Position numbers and translations under genes: made by a program. Under the pieces are notes generated by a model. It had not been told where the DNA came from. It did not search any database and saw nothing but the letters and a program-made list of their open reading frames with translations. DNA of 64,000 nt from Luteimonas cucumeris (GTDB lineage Bacteria > Pseudomonadota > Gammaproteobacteria > Xanthomonadales > Xanthomonadaceae). The stretch lies in the NCBI RefSeq assembly GCF_007830035.1, contig NZ_VLKN01000004.1:62001-126000 (forward strand). Reading direction: 5' to 3'. Of this stretch, positions 36,809-45,705 are shown in pieces. Positions within the stretch are counted from its first letter, which is position 1, and each line of letters begins with the position of its first letter.

Positions 36809-38812
36809 TCAAAGAGGAAAATCCGCCTCCATCGCTTTCGCATGCGACGGCGTCTGCGTGCCGTCGTCAAAGAACCCGACCACATCCTCGATCCGCCGCG
36901 ACCTGGGCAGTGGCGGCAGCGAATCCAGGAAGATGCGGCCATACGATTTGCCGAGCAGACGCGGGTCGCACAGCACCAGCACGCCACGGTCGGTTTCACT
37001 GCGGATCAGGCGTCCGGCGCCCTGCTTGAGCGCGATCACCGCCTGCGGCAGCTGCTCGTCGCGAAACGGATTGCCGCCGGCGCGGCGGATGGCCTCCAGG
37101 CGCGCCTCGAAGACCGGATCGTCGGGCGCGGCGAACGGCAGCTTGTCGATCACCACCACGCTCAGCGCGGCACCGACCACGTCAACGCCTTCGCGGAAAC
37201 TTGCTGCTCCCAGCAATACGCCATGCCCGGATTCGCGGAAACGCTGCAGCAGGACATGCCGCGGCGCATCGCCCTGCACGAACAGCGGCCATGGACTGTC
37301 GCGCAAGGATTCGGCGGCTTCGCGCAGCGCGCGGTGCGAAGCGAACAGGACGAAGGCGCGACCGCTGGAGGCCTCCAATACCGGCCGCAAGGCGCGGATC
37401 AGCGCACCGTTGTAGTCGCGCGACATCGGTTCCGGCAGGTTCGGAGGCAGATAGCACAGCGCCTGCGTCGCCCAGTCGAACGGACTCGGTTCGAGCAGCG
37501 TTTCCGGCTGATAAAGGCCCAGCCGCGTCGCGACATGATCGAAGCGGCCCTCCACCGCCAGGGTGGCGGAGGTGAAAACCCACGCCGCCTGCGAACGCTC
37601 GCGGTGCGCGCGCAATGGCCCGGAGACGTCCAGTGGCGTGCGCTGCAGGCGGAAGCCGCGCGGCGACAGTTCGTACCAGCGCACGCCGTCATCCGGTTCG
37701 GCGAATTCGTCGTAGTCGCGCACCGCACGCCAGCGGTCCAGCCGCGCGATGAAATCCTGCGCGCGCGCGTGGCAGCCCTCGAAGCCGGGCGACGCTTCGC
37801 GCAGCGAGTCCAATGCCGTGGACAGCTGTACCAGCGCTTCGGCCAGGCCATCGAAGCCTTCGCACACGCCGTCATCGTGCATCGCGCGTTGGCGGGTGCC
37901 GCGCGCCGGCAGGACTTCCATCGCGGCGCGCAAGGTGCGCGTCGCCTGTTCCAGCGCCTGCGCCGGCTGCTGCATCACCGCCAGCGCGCCCTGCACTTCC
38001 TTGCACTCGGCCAGCGCATCGCGCGCCAGTTCCACCAGCGGACGCGCGCCGAGGCCTTCGCCGAAGAACTGCGCGGCAAGCTCGGGCAACTGGTGCGCCT
38101 CGTCGACGACGAAAGCCTGCGCGCCGGGCAGGATTTCGCCGAAACCTTCCTGCTTCAGCGCCAGGTCGGCCAGCAGCAGGTGATGATTGACGACGACGAC
38201 ATCGGCGGCCTGCGCACGCTGCCGCGCCTGCACCACGAAGCAGTCGCCCCAGAACGGACACTCGCTGCCCAGGCAGTTCTCCGCGGTCGACGTGACCTGT
38301 GCGATCAGTGGCGAATCCTCGGGCAGCGCGTCGATCTCGGCGAGGTCGCCCATCTTGGTGCGCCCGCTCCAGGCCACGACACGCTGGAACTGGGACGCCT
38401 GCTCGCGCGAGCCGAACATGCCCTTCTGGAGCTGCGGCTCGCCCTTGGCTTTTTCCAGCCGGTAACGGCACAGGTAATTCGCGCGGCCTTTCAGCAACGC
38501 GGTTTTCAGGCCGGTGCCGAGCGCGTCGCGCACGCGTGGCAGGTCGCGATGGTAGAGCTGGTCCTGCAGCGCGCGGGTGCCGGTGGAGATGATGGTCTTC
38601 AGGCCCGACAGCAACGCCGGCACCAGGTAGGCGTAGGTCTTGCCAGTGCCGGTACCGGCTTCGGCGAGCAGCACCTGGCGCTGCTCGAACGCACGCGCGA
38701 CCGCTTCCGCAAGCCGCTGCTGCGACGGGCGCGGCTGGAATGCGGGAATGTTGTCCGCAAGCGAGCCGCCGTCGGATAACGCGGCGCGACTGGCTTCGGC
38801 GAGTTGGGACAT
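36809..38812 (-). CDS. yoaA: DinG-family ATP-dependent helicase YoaA
   Basis: An XPD/DinG-like SF2 5'-3' helicase of 667 residues that assists replication repair and, in E. coli, works with the pol III chi subunit. Walker A EAGTGTGKTYAYL (near residues 50-62) and the DEAH box FVVDEAHQL are clear. Four cysteines for an Fe-S cluster are visible (LCRYRL and NCLGSECPFWGDCF), and motifs V-VI are FREGVDVVG and QGAGRLIRSETDRG. The ATG at 38812 gives MSQLAEASRA; the longer frame is less plausible. Confidence 0.93.
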   Translation of the reverse strand: MSQLAEASRAALSDGGSLADNIPAFQPRPSQQRLAEAVARAFEQRQVLLAEAGTGTGKTYAYLVPALLSGLKTIISTGTRALQDQLYHRDLPRVRDALGTGLKTALLKGRANYLCRYRLEKAKGEPQLQKGMFGSREQASQFQRVVAWSGRTKMGDLAEIDALPEDSPLIAQVTSTAENCLGSECPFWGDCFVVQARQRAQAADVVVVNHHLLLADLALKQEGFGEILPGAQAFVVDEAHQLPELAAQFFGEGLGARPLVELARDALAECKEVQGALAVMQQPAQALEQATRTLRAAMEVLPARGTRQRAMHDDGVCEGFDGLAEALVQLSTALDSLREASPGFEGCHARAQDFIARLDRWRAVRDYDEFAEPDDGVRWYELSPRGFRLQRTPLDVSGPLRAHRERSQAAWVFTSATLAVEGRFDHVATRLGLYQPETLLEPSPFDWATQALCYLPPNLPEPMSRDYNGALIRALRPVLEASSGRAFVLFASHRALREAAESLRDSPWPLFVQGDAPRHVLLQRFRESGHGVLLGAASFREGVDVVGAALSVVVIDKLPFAAPDDPVFEARLEAIRRAGGNPFRDEQLPQAVIALKQGAGRLIRSETDRGVLVLCDPRLLGKSYGRIFLDSLPPLPRSRRIEDVVGFFDDGTQTPSHAKAMEADFPL

Positions 38813-38967
38813 CCGGTCTGACACCTTCAGAATAGTCGGCGCGAACGATGCGCCTGAACCCGTGGAGCGGAGCTTTCCCGCTACTGTGATCGTCGGAACC
38901 AGGCTTCGCTGCATGAAGCAGCGCGACGCGTCCGCTCGGCATTATCCCCATGTTGCGCGGACCCCGT

Positions 38968-39489
38968 TCAGTAGCGTTCCGGGCCAGCCACCTTGCAGGC
39001 ATCGACCTGTGTCCTGGCCGACGTCGCGCCGGCGGCGTCGCCCGCCACCAGCCGCGACTGCTCGATCGTAGCCCAGTGCCTGCGGCACAGCGGCCCGACC
39101 CTGGCGCCGAGTTCGAAGCCGCGCCGCGCCAGTGTTTCGGCATTTGCGGTATCGCCCAGCAGCAGTGCCGCTTCCGCTCGCTCCTGCAGCACCGCAGGAT
39201 CATCCGGCGTGATCGCCAATGCCTTGTCCAGCGCGGCCGCGGCATCCTGGTATTGCTTCTGCTGTTCCAGCTGCGTCGCGGTCTGGCGCAGGTCCTCGAC
39301 CATCGGATCGCGCAACGGCTGCACCGCCAGTTCCTTGTCGTCGTGGCCGGCGGCGGCGCGCACGGTGGCAACCATCTGCTCCGGCGTGGCACTGGTCAGC
39401 GATTGCGACTGGATGACCGGATCGCTCGCGCAGGCGGCCAGCAGCAGTATCGACAACGACAGCGAAGCGGTCCGGGAGAAGAGTCTCAT
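38968..39489 (-). CDS. Predicted lipoprotein with TPR-like repeats
   Basis: A 173-residue protein with lipobox LLAAC (Cys20) followed by helical repeats (LEQQKQYQDAAAALDKALAITPDDPAVLQERAEAALLLGDTANAETLA is one TPR-like unit). The start overlaps the mrcB stop by one base (TGATG). It is probably translated with PBP1B and could be a PBP1B or peptidoglycan cofactor, by analogy with LpoB position and size, but no LpoB similarity is visible. Function unknown. Confidence 0.78.
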   Translation of the reverse strand: MRLFSRTASLSLSILLLAACASDPVIQSQSLTSATPEQMVATVRAAAGHDDKELAVQPLRDPMVEDLRQTATQLEQQKQYQDAAAALDKALAITPDDPAVLQERAEAALLLGDTANAETLARRGFELGARVGPLCRRHWATIEQSRLVAGDAAGATSARTQVDACKVAGPERY

Positions 39490-41894
39490 CAGCGTTGCGG
39501 CTCCGTAGCGGGGTCGGGAGGCGGTTGCGGTGCCTGTGGTTGCGGCGTCGTGGAGTCGTCGTCCCTGCCCCAGCCGAACCATTCGCGCCAGCCGCCCTGT
39601 TCTTCCGGCGGCGGTGCCGCGACGCAGGGCTGGTAGGCCGGCGCGTAACCGGCGACGAAGGGCAAACGGCGCGCGCCCGGGCATTCGGCATCGGTACTGT
39701 AGGACTGCGCCACCCATTGCCATTCCAGGCCCTTGCCGGACACCTTCAGCGGCGCACTCGGCAGGCGCGAGAAGATGCCGGACCACACCCGCATCGCACC
39801 GGTCGCACCATACAGGCCGGTCGATTCGTTCTGGTCGTTACCGACCCAGACCACCGCCAGGTGGTCGCCCGTCCAGCCTGCGAACCAGCTGTCGCGACTG
39901 TCGTTGCTGGTGCCGGTCTTGCCGGCCGGGCGCAGGCGTCCGAGACCATCGTTGACCAGCTGCCGGCCGGTACCGCTGGACACGGCCTGCTGCAGCGCGA
40001 TCGTGATCAGCCGCACCGCGATCGAATCGCCTTCCTGCGCCGGCACCGGCGCCTTGTCGTAGCGCTTCACCGGCTTGCCGTCGCGGTCGAGCACGCCGCG
40101 CACGGCATGCAGCGACTGCAATTCGCCACCGCTGGCAAGGAACTGGTACAGCTGCGCCATCGCATAGGGACTGAGGTCGATCGCGCCGAGGATCAGCGAC
40201 GGATTCGGCTTGACCTCGATGCTGGCCAGCGTGTGCATCAGGTCGGCGATCACGGCCGGATCGACCGCCATGCCGACCCGCACCGTGGCCTGGTTGTAGG
40301 ACTGCGCCAGGGCGTCGATCAGGCGCACGCTGCCGTGACTGCGGCCGTCGGAGTTGCCCGGCGTCCAGCGCTTGCCGTTGCCCAGCGATATCGTGACCGG
40401 CGAATCGTCGACCCAGGTCGCCAGCGAATACTGGTCCAGCAGCGCCAGCGCGCGCAGATACACGAACGGCTTCAGCAGCGATCCCACCGGACGCTTCGCC
40501 TCGATCGCGCGGTTGAATCCGGGCTGCGCGACATCGCGGCTGCCGACCACTGCCACGACTTCGCCGTCGTGCACGTCGGTCATCACCAGCCCGGCCTGCA
40601 AGGCCGGACGGCGCTTGCCTTCGAGCGATTTCAGCGTGCGCGTCACCGCGCCTTCGGCGTAGGCCTGCGCCGACGGCGACATGCCGGTGAGCACGCTCAG
40701 GCCGGCGCCCTGCAGCGCATCGGCTGGATAATCGCGGGCGAGTTGCCGGCGCACCAGGTCGACATAGGCCGGGAAGCGATTGGCGGCGATGCTGCCGGGC
40801 GAATGGGTGATGCCCAGCGGCGACTTCAGCGCACGCTGGTATTCGGCCTGGTCGATCAGTTCCGTCTCCTGCATCTGGCCGAGCACGAAGTTGCGTCGCG
40901 CCAGCGCCGATTCCGGATTGCGGCGCGGATCGTAGGCCGAAGGCCCCTTGACGATGCCGACCAGCAATGCGACCTGCTCGGTCGACAGGTCGCGCAGGTC
41001 GCGCCCGAACCAGAACTCGGAGCCGGCGGCGACGCCGTGGATGGCCTGCGCGCCACGCTGCCCCAGGTACACCTGGTTGAGGTAGGCCTCGAGGATGACG
41101 GCCTTGTCGTAGCGCGCCTCGATCAGCAGCGCGTACAGAATCTCGTTGAACTTGCGGGTCAGCGTCTGCTCGCGGCCGATGCCGAGCAGGCCGCTGCGCG
41201 CCAGCTGCTGGGTCAACGTGCTGGCGCCCTGGCGTGTTTCGCCGGCGCGGACATTGACGAACAGCGCACGCGCCATGCCGCCCAGGTCGATGCCGTTGTG
41301 ATGCGCGAAATCGCGATCCTCGACCGCCTGCAGCGTATCGGTCAGCAACTGCGGCACCTCGGCGATGCGCACCAGCCGGCGCTCTTCCTGCTGCTGCCCA
41401 TACAGCGTCGCGATCCGCGCCGGATCCAGCCGCACCGACTTCAGAGCCTGTTTGCGCGCGGCATCGCGCAGGCTGGCGACGCGGCCTCCGGACAGCACCA
41501 GCTCGATCCGGCTCGCCGGTATGGCGCGGTCCACGTCCTGGAAACCACGGCTGGCGATCAGCCAGCGCCGGCCATCGCGCGCATAGGTGCCCGGACGCAC
41601 GCCGGCGCCATCATCGCGATAGGACGCGGCATCGAGCTCGGTCTTCAGGGTCTGCGCATCCATCGCCAGGCCGGAATGCAATTGCAGTGGCCGCGCGAAT
41701 ACCCGCGTCGGAATCTGCCACTGGAACTGCCCGAAGCGCTGCCCGACCTGATGGTTCAGGTACAGCGAGTAAGGGATCAGGAAACCCAGCCCAAGCCCGA
41801 CTGCCGCGAGGGTCCACGTAAACAGGCGACGCCGCCAATCCGGCGCCTCGCGATCGTCGTCGGAGTCGTCTTCGTCGTATTCGATGCGGGCCAC
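39489..41894 (-). CDS. mrcB: Bifunctional penicillin-binding protein 1B
   Basis: PBP1B polymerises glycan strands and cross-links them. The 801-residue protein has a cytoplasmic acidic tail, a single membrane helix (about 30-50), the GT51 domain (EDRDFAHHNGID, then GASTLTQQLAR), and the transpeptidase motifs SLLK (Ser472), SYNQAT and KTGTS (near 658). The C-terminus is Trp- and Pro-rich (WREWFGWGRDDD). It is divergent from the glycosyltransferase gene at 41990 and is followed by a TGATG-coupled lipoprotein gene. Confidence 0.95.
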   Translation of the reverse strand: MARIEYDEDDSDDDREAPDWRRRLFTWTLAAVGLGLGFLIPYSLYLNHQVGQRFGQFQWQIPTRVFARPLQLHSGLAMDAQTLKTELDAASYRDDGAGVRPGTYARDGRRWLIASRGFQDVDRAIPASRIELVLSGGRVASLRDAARKQALKSVRLDPARIATLYGQQQEERRLVRIAEVPQLLTDTLQAVEDRDFAHHNGIDLGGMARALFVNVRAGETRQGASTLTQQLARSGLLGIGREQTLTRKFNEILYALLIEARYDKAVILEAYLNQVYLGQRGAQAIHGVAAGSEFWFGRDLRDLSTEQVALLVGIVKGPSAYDPRRNPESALARRNFVLGQMQETELIDQAEYQRALKSPLGITHSPGSIAANRFPAYVDLVRRQLARDYPADALQGAGLSVLTGMSPSAQAYAEGAVTRTLKSLEGKRRPALQAGLVMTDVHDGEVVAVVGSRDVAQPGFNRAIEAKRPVGSLLKPFVYLRALALLDQYSLATWVDDSPVTISLGNGKRWTPGNSDGRSHGSVRLIDALAQSYNQATVRVGMAVDPAVIADLMHTLASIEVKPNPSLILGAIDLSPYAMAQLYQFLASGGELQSLHAVRGVLDRDGKPVKRYDKAPVPAQEGDSIAVRLITIALQQAVSSGTGRQLVNDGLGRLRPAGKTGTSNDSRDSWFAGWTGDHLAVVWVGNDQNESTGLYGATGAMRVWSGIFSRLPSAPLKVSGKGLEWQWVAQSYSTDAECPGARRLPFVAGYAPAYQPCVAAPPPEEQGGWREWFGWGRDDDSTTPQPQAPQPPPDPATEPQR

Positions 41895-41989
41895 GGGGAT
41901 GCGACAATGGGCGGAAGACGCAGTCTAGCGTAGCCATCCGGGGCCACGTCCGGCTGCGGGACCGACCAGTCAGCCGGAGTTCTGCAAGC

Positions 41990-44116
41990 ATGTCGTTTTC
42001 ATTGGCCGAAGCGCGCTTCCTGTTCGATCGCGCGCTCGGCCTGTCGCGCCGCGGCTGGACCAGCCTGCGTACCCGTGGCTGGCGTGCTACCTGGGAGCGG
42101 CTGCAGACACAGTTCCAACGGGTTCCGGCGCAGCAGCGCGCAATGCTCTATTTTCCGGCGCCGGCTGCATTCGCACCATTTCCGGTGCCTTACAACGCGG
42201 TACCGCGCGCCAGTATCGTGATCCCAGCCTACAACCAGTTCGCGCATACGCTTACCTGCCTTCGCGCGCTGTCTGAACATCCGCCACACGCGACGTGCGA
42301 GATCATCGTTGTCGATGATGGTTCCAGCGACGAAACCGCCGTGGCACTGCCGCAAGTAAGCGGACTGCGCTATCACCGCCGCCCCAGCAACGGCGGATTC
42401 ATCGCTGCCTGCAACGATGGTGCGGCCCTGGCGCGTGGCGAATACCTGGTCTTTCTCAACAATGACACGGTGCCGCAACCGGGATGGCTGGATGCGCTGC
42501 TGCGCACTTTCGACGAGCATCCACGGACCGGGCTGGTGGGATCGCAGTTGCTCGACCCCGATGGACGGTTACAGGAAGCCGGCGGAATAGTCCGGAATGA
42601 CGGTCAGGCGGACAACCTGGGGCGGTTTCACTCACCCTTCGAGCCCGGTTTTTCATATGTGCGCGAGGTCGACTACTGTTCGGGCGCCGCCATTGCCGTG
42701 CGAAAGGAGGTTTTTTCGGCGCTCGAGGGATTCAATACGCGCTACGCACCAGCGTATTACGAGGATACCGATCTTGGCTTCTCGGTTCGCCAGCGCGGTT
42801 TCTCCGTGCTCTACCAGCCAGCATCCAGGGTCGTACACGCCGAGGGCGCCACGTCCGGCACCGATACGCGAAAAGGCGTGAAGAATTACCAACTTCGCAA
42901 CCAAGGTGTGTTCGCTTCACACTGGAAACAGCGTTTGCGTGAACAGCCCTCGCACCAGGTGCCAAAAGATCGCGCCACAAGGCACCTGTACCGCCGTCAG
43001 GTATTGATCGTCGACGCCATGACACCCACCCCCGACCATGATTCGGGATCGCTGCGTCTACTGAACCTCATGCGCCTGCTGCGCGAAGAAGGTGCGCACG
43101 TCGTGTTCCTGCCCGCCGATCTGAAGCACGCTGGTCGCTACACGGAGTCCATGCAGCAACTCGGCGTCGAGGCATGGCATTCGCCTTACAGCGGCAGCAT
43201 ACCTGCATGGTTGCGCAAACACGGCGACCGCTTCGACGTCGTCATGCTCAGTCGCCATTATGTCGCGAGCTCATTCATGCCACTGCTGCGCAAATATGCG
43301 CCGCAGGCAAAGATCGTGTTCGATACCGTCGACCTGCACTATCTGCGCGAGACCCGTGGCGCGGAGCTGGCGGGTGACGCTGCGCTGCTACGCGACGCGG
43401 AAGCGACGCGGAAGCGGGAGTTGGACATCATCGCGCAAGCGAGCACGACACTGGTGGTGAGCGAACTTGAGCGCCAGTTGCTGGCCCGGGATGCGCCTTC
43501 GGCGAATGTCGAACTGCTGTCCAACCTGCACCACCTCAGCGGCGCGGGACTTCCCTTCGAGGAACGCCACGACCTGGTATTCGTCGGCGGGTTCCGCCAT
43601 CCGCCCAACGTCGATGCGGTCATCTGGTTCGTCGAGGAAGTATTCCCGCGTGTGCGCGGAGCAATACCGGGCATGAAGTTCCATTGCATCGGTGGCCATG
43701 TGCCGGAACGCATCGCCGCGCTGGCCCGACATGAGGGCGTGACCGTGCACGGGCACGTGCCCGACATCACGCCCTACATGGATGGCGTCCGGATCGGATT
43801 GGCGCCGCTGCGTTACGGTGCGGGGGTCAAGGGCAAGGTCAACCTGAGCATGGCGCACGGCCAGCCGGTCGTCGCCACATCGTGTGCAGTGGAAGGCATG
43901 CATCTGCGCAACGGCCACGATGTGCTGGTCGCCGATTCCGCGGAGGCTTATGCCGATGCGATCGTGCGCCTGTACGGCGATCGAGCCTTGTGGAACGAGC
44001 TGTCGCGCAATGGCCAGGACAACGTCGCCCGGCACTTCTCGCCGGATGCGGCCCGCGACGTCGTGCGCCGCGTGTTCTTCAACGATCCGCAGCCGACGCC
44101 GTCCTCACCCGCGTAG
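41990..44116 (+). CDS. Two-domain glycosyltransferase (GT2 + GT4-like)
   Basis: The 708-residue protein starts with a GT2 family domain: SIVIPAYNQFAHTLTCL, IIVVDDGSSDET, RRPSNGGFIAACND, the DxD-like LNNDTVPQPGW and YEDTDLGFSVRQRG (about 70-300). A GT-B fold follows, with VLIVDAMTPTPDHDSG and a C-terminal donor-site segment GLAPLRYGAGVKGKVNLSMA (about 345-690). Such fusions usually build O-antigen or other surface polysaccharides. Several segments (about 42640-42930) are noticeably less GC-rich than neighbouring genes, suggesting acquisition by transfer. It stands alone and overlaps the next gene by 38 bases tail to tail. Confidence 0.87.
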   Translation: MSFSLAEARFLFDRALGLSRRGWTSLRTRGWRATWERLQTQFQRVPAQQRAMLYFPAPAAFAPFPVPYNAVPRASIVIPAYNQFAHTLTCLRALSEHPPHATCEIIVVDDGSSDETAVALPQVSGLRYHRRPSNGGFIAACNDGAALARGEYLVFLNNDTVPQPGWLDALLRTFDEHPRTGLVGSQLLDPDGRLQEAGGIVRNDGQADNLGRFHSPFEPGFSYVREVDYCSGAAIAVRKEVFSALEGFNTRYAPAYYEDTDLGFSVRQRGFSVLYQPASRVVHAEGATSGTDTRKGVKNYQLRNQGVFASHWKQRLREQPSHQVPKDRATRHLYRRQVLIVDAMTPTPDHDSGSLRLLNLMRLLREEGAHVVFLPADLKHAGRYTESMQQLGVEAWHSPYSGSIPAWLRKHGDRFDVVMLSRHYVASSFMPLLRKYAPQAKIVFDTVDLHYLRETRGAELAGDAALLRDAEATRKRELDIIAQASTTLVVSELERQLLARDAPSANVELLSNLHHLSGAGLPFEERHDLVFVGGFRHPPNVDAVIWFVEEVFPRVRGAIPGMKFHCIGGHVPERIAALARHEGVTVHGHVPDITPYMDGVRIGLAPLRYGAGVKGKVNLSMAHGQPVVATSCAVEGMHLRNGHDVLVADSAEAYADAIVRLYGDRALWNELSRNGQDNVARHFSPDAARDVVRRVFFNDPQPTPSSPA

Positions 44117-45683
44117 CGAATTCGTCCAGTCCGGCGGTGTTCGGATCCAGCGCGCGCGCCTCCGACAATGCCTGCTGCGCGAACACGAGCTCGCCGGCGC
44201 CGAGGCGTTCCGTGCCGACGGCAATCCAGCGTTGCGCCAGCCGGGTGCGCGCGCCGCGGGCATCGCGATCGTTCGGCGCAAGCTGCTGCCAGGCTTCCAG
44301 GCAGGCCTGCGTGCGGCGCAGGCGGTTGCCGCGCAGTTCGTCCTCGTAGCAGCGGCGCACCGCGGGCAGCGCCCGGGCGGCAGCACGCTTGACCGCAGGA
44401 TCGGTTGGCGCCAGCGCCTGCGCGGCGCGCAGCTTGTCGTAGGCGCTGTCGCCGGGCGGCGTCAACCAGTCGCCGCGCCCGGCCGAGCGCTCGGCTTCGG
44501 CCAGCAATTTGCCGACCTGGTTCTTGCGCTCGCCGGCCGACATCGTCGGCGCGCGTATCTTCATCCTGCGCGCGCGTTCCACATGCTGCTCGGCATCGCG
44601 GACCTTGCCGGAATCCGGCATGGCCGCGCGCGCGGAACGCAGGTCGGCTTCAGCCTCGGCGAAACGGAAGTCCGACGCACGCCGCTCGGCACGGTCGGCG
44701 TACGCGTTGCCGGTACGTTCGATGCCTGCCATCGCCGCGGCATCCTCAGGATCGATGTCCAGCAGCAGGCGATAGCCGGCGAAGGCCGCATCCAGCCGGC
44801 CATTGCGCAGGTCGCGGTCGGCGCGCTGGCGACGCTGTTCGACGGCGCTTGCGATGCGCGCCCGTGCCTCGGGTAGGCCGACATGCCCTGCATCGTAGTC
44901 GCGCGCCTGTTCGACGATGCGCGCCGCCTTGGCCAACTCGCCCTTTGCGAGCAACGGCTGCAGCTGTTGCAGCAGGTCGGTCAGCGCATCCTCGCGGCCC
45001 TCCAGTGCTTCGGTCCGCGCCGGCTGCAGCGCCAATACGCGCTGATACAACGGCAGGGCGCTGTCCGCGCCGTCATCGAGCCGGCCCGTCCGGTGCGCGG
45101 CGAGCGCATTCGCCAACAGCTGGTCTACGCCAGCGTGTTCGGCCTCCCGCTGCTGCAGCAATGCCGCCATCGCTTCGGTCTGCGCGCGCGGCGCCGACAG
45201 ATCGCGCGCCAGCTGCATGGCCTGGTGCGCGTCGGGATAACGATGCTGCGCGATGGCCGCGCCGGCCTGTCGCAAGGCGGCATCGGCGACACGCATCAGA
45301 CCTTCGCGCGCCTCGTTGCGGTCCGGATCCAGCGCCACCGCCGCTTCGTACAGTTCGCGTGCGCCGCTGCCATCGGCGGCACTGAGATGCCCCTTCGACA
45401 AGGCCAGCGCCGCCTGTTCGCGCAGCACCTGTGCCCGGGTTTCCGGCCACAGCCAGTCCGCCAGCGGCTGCCGGAACTGGAATATGGCGAGGGCCAGCAC
45501 CAGGAACGCGGCCAGCACCCACCAGAAAACCGGCGGCAATCCGGCGCTGTCCACAGTCCGCGGCGGATCGCGGAAACGGATGCCGTCCAGCCATCCCTGC
45601 CGCGGCTCGATGCGCGGCCGGGCCCGGATATCGGCGCCTTGTCCGCCGTGCCTGGGAGTGTCGTCGTCGCGTCGCGGGCTCAC
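44079..45683 (-). CDS. Membrane-anchored TPR-repeat protein
   Basis: About 534 residues if the GTG at 45683 is used. A cytoplasmic N-tail is followed by one helix (VFWWVLAAFLVLALAIFQF) and then Ala-rich helical repeats to the end (ALALSKGHLSAADGSGARELYEAAVALDPDR, LLDIDPEDAAAMAGIER and others). No enzyme motif is seen. It lies 22 bases downstream of relA and may be an envelope scaffold. The start is uncertain because no ATG lies near. The 3' end overlaps the glycosyltransferase gene by 38 bases. Confidence 0.75.
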   Translation of the reverse strand: MSPRRDDDTPRHGGQGADIRARPRIEPRQGWLDGIRFRDPPRTVDSAGLPPVFWWVLAAFLVLALAIFQFRQPLADWLWPETRAQVLREQAALALSKGHLSAADGSGARELYEAAVALDPDRNEAREGLMRVADAALRQAGAAIAQHRYPDAHQAMQLARDLSAPRAQTEAMAALLQQREAEHAGVDQLLANALAAHRTGRLDDGADSALPLYQRVLALQPARTEALEGREDALTDLLQQLQPLLAKGELAKAARIVEQARDYDAGHVGLPEARARIASAVEQRRQRADRDLRNGRLDAAFAGYRLLLDIDPEDAAAMAGIERTGNAYADRAERRASDFRFAEAEADLRSARAAMPDSGKVRDAEQHVERARRMKIRAPTMSAGERKNQVGKLLAEAERSAGRGDWLTPPGDSAYDKLRAAQALAPTDPAVKRAAARALPAVRRCYEDELRGNRLRRTQACLEAWQQLAPNDRDARGARTRLAQRWIAVGTERLGAGELVFAQQALSEARALDPNTAGLDEFATRVRTASAADR

Positions 45684-45705
45684 ACGGCGAGCATAACAGT
45701 GCGAT

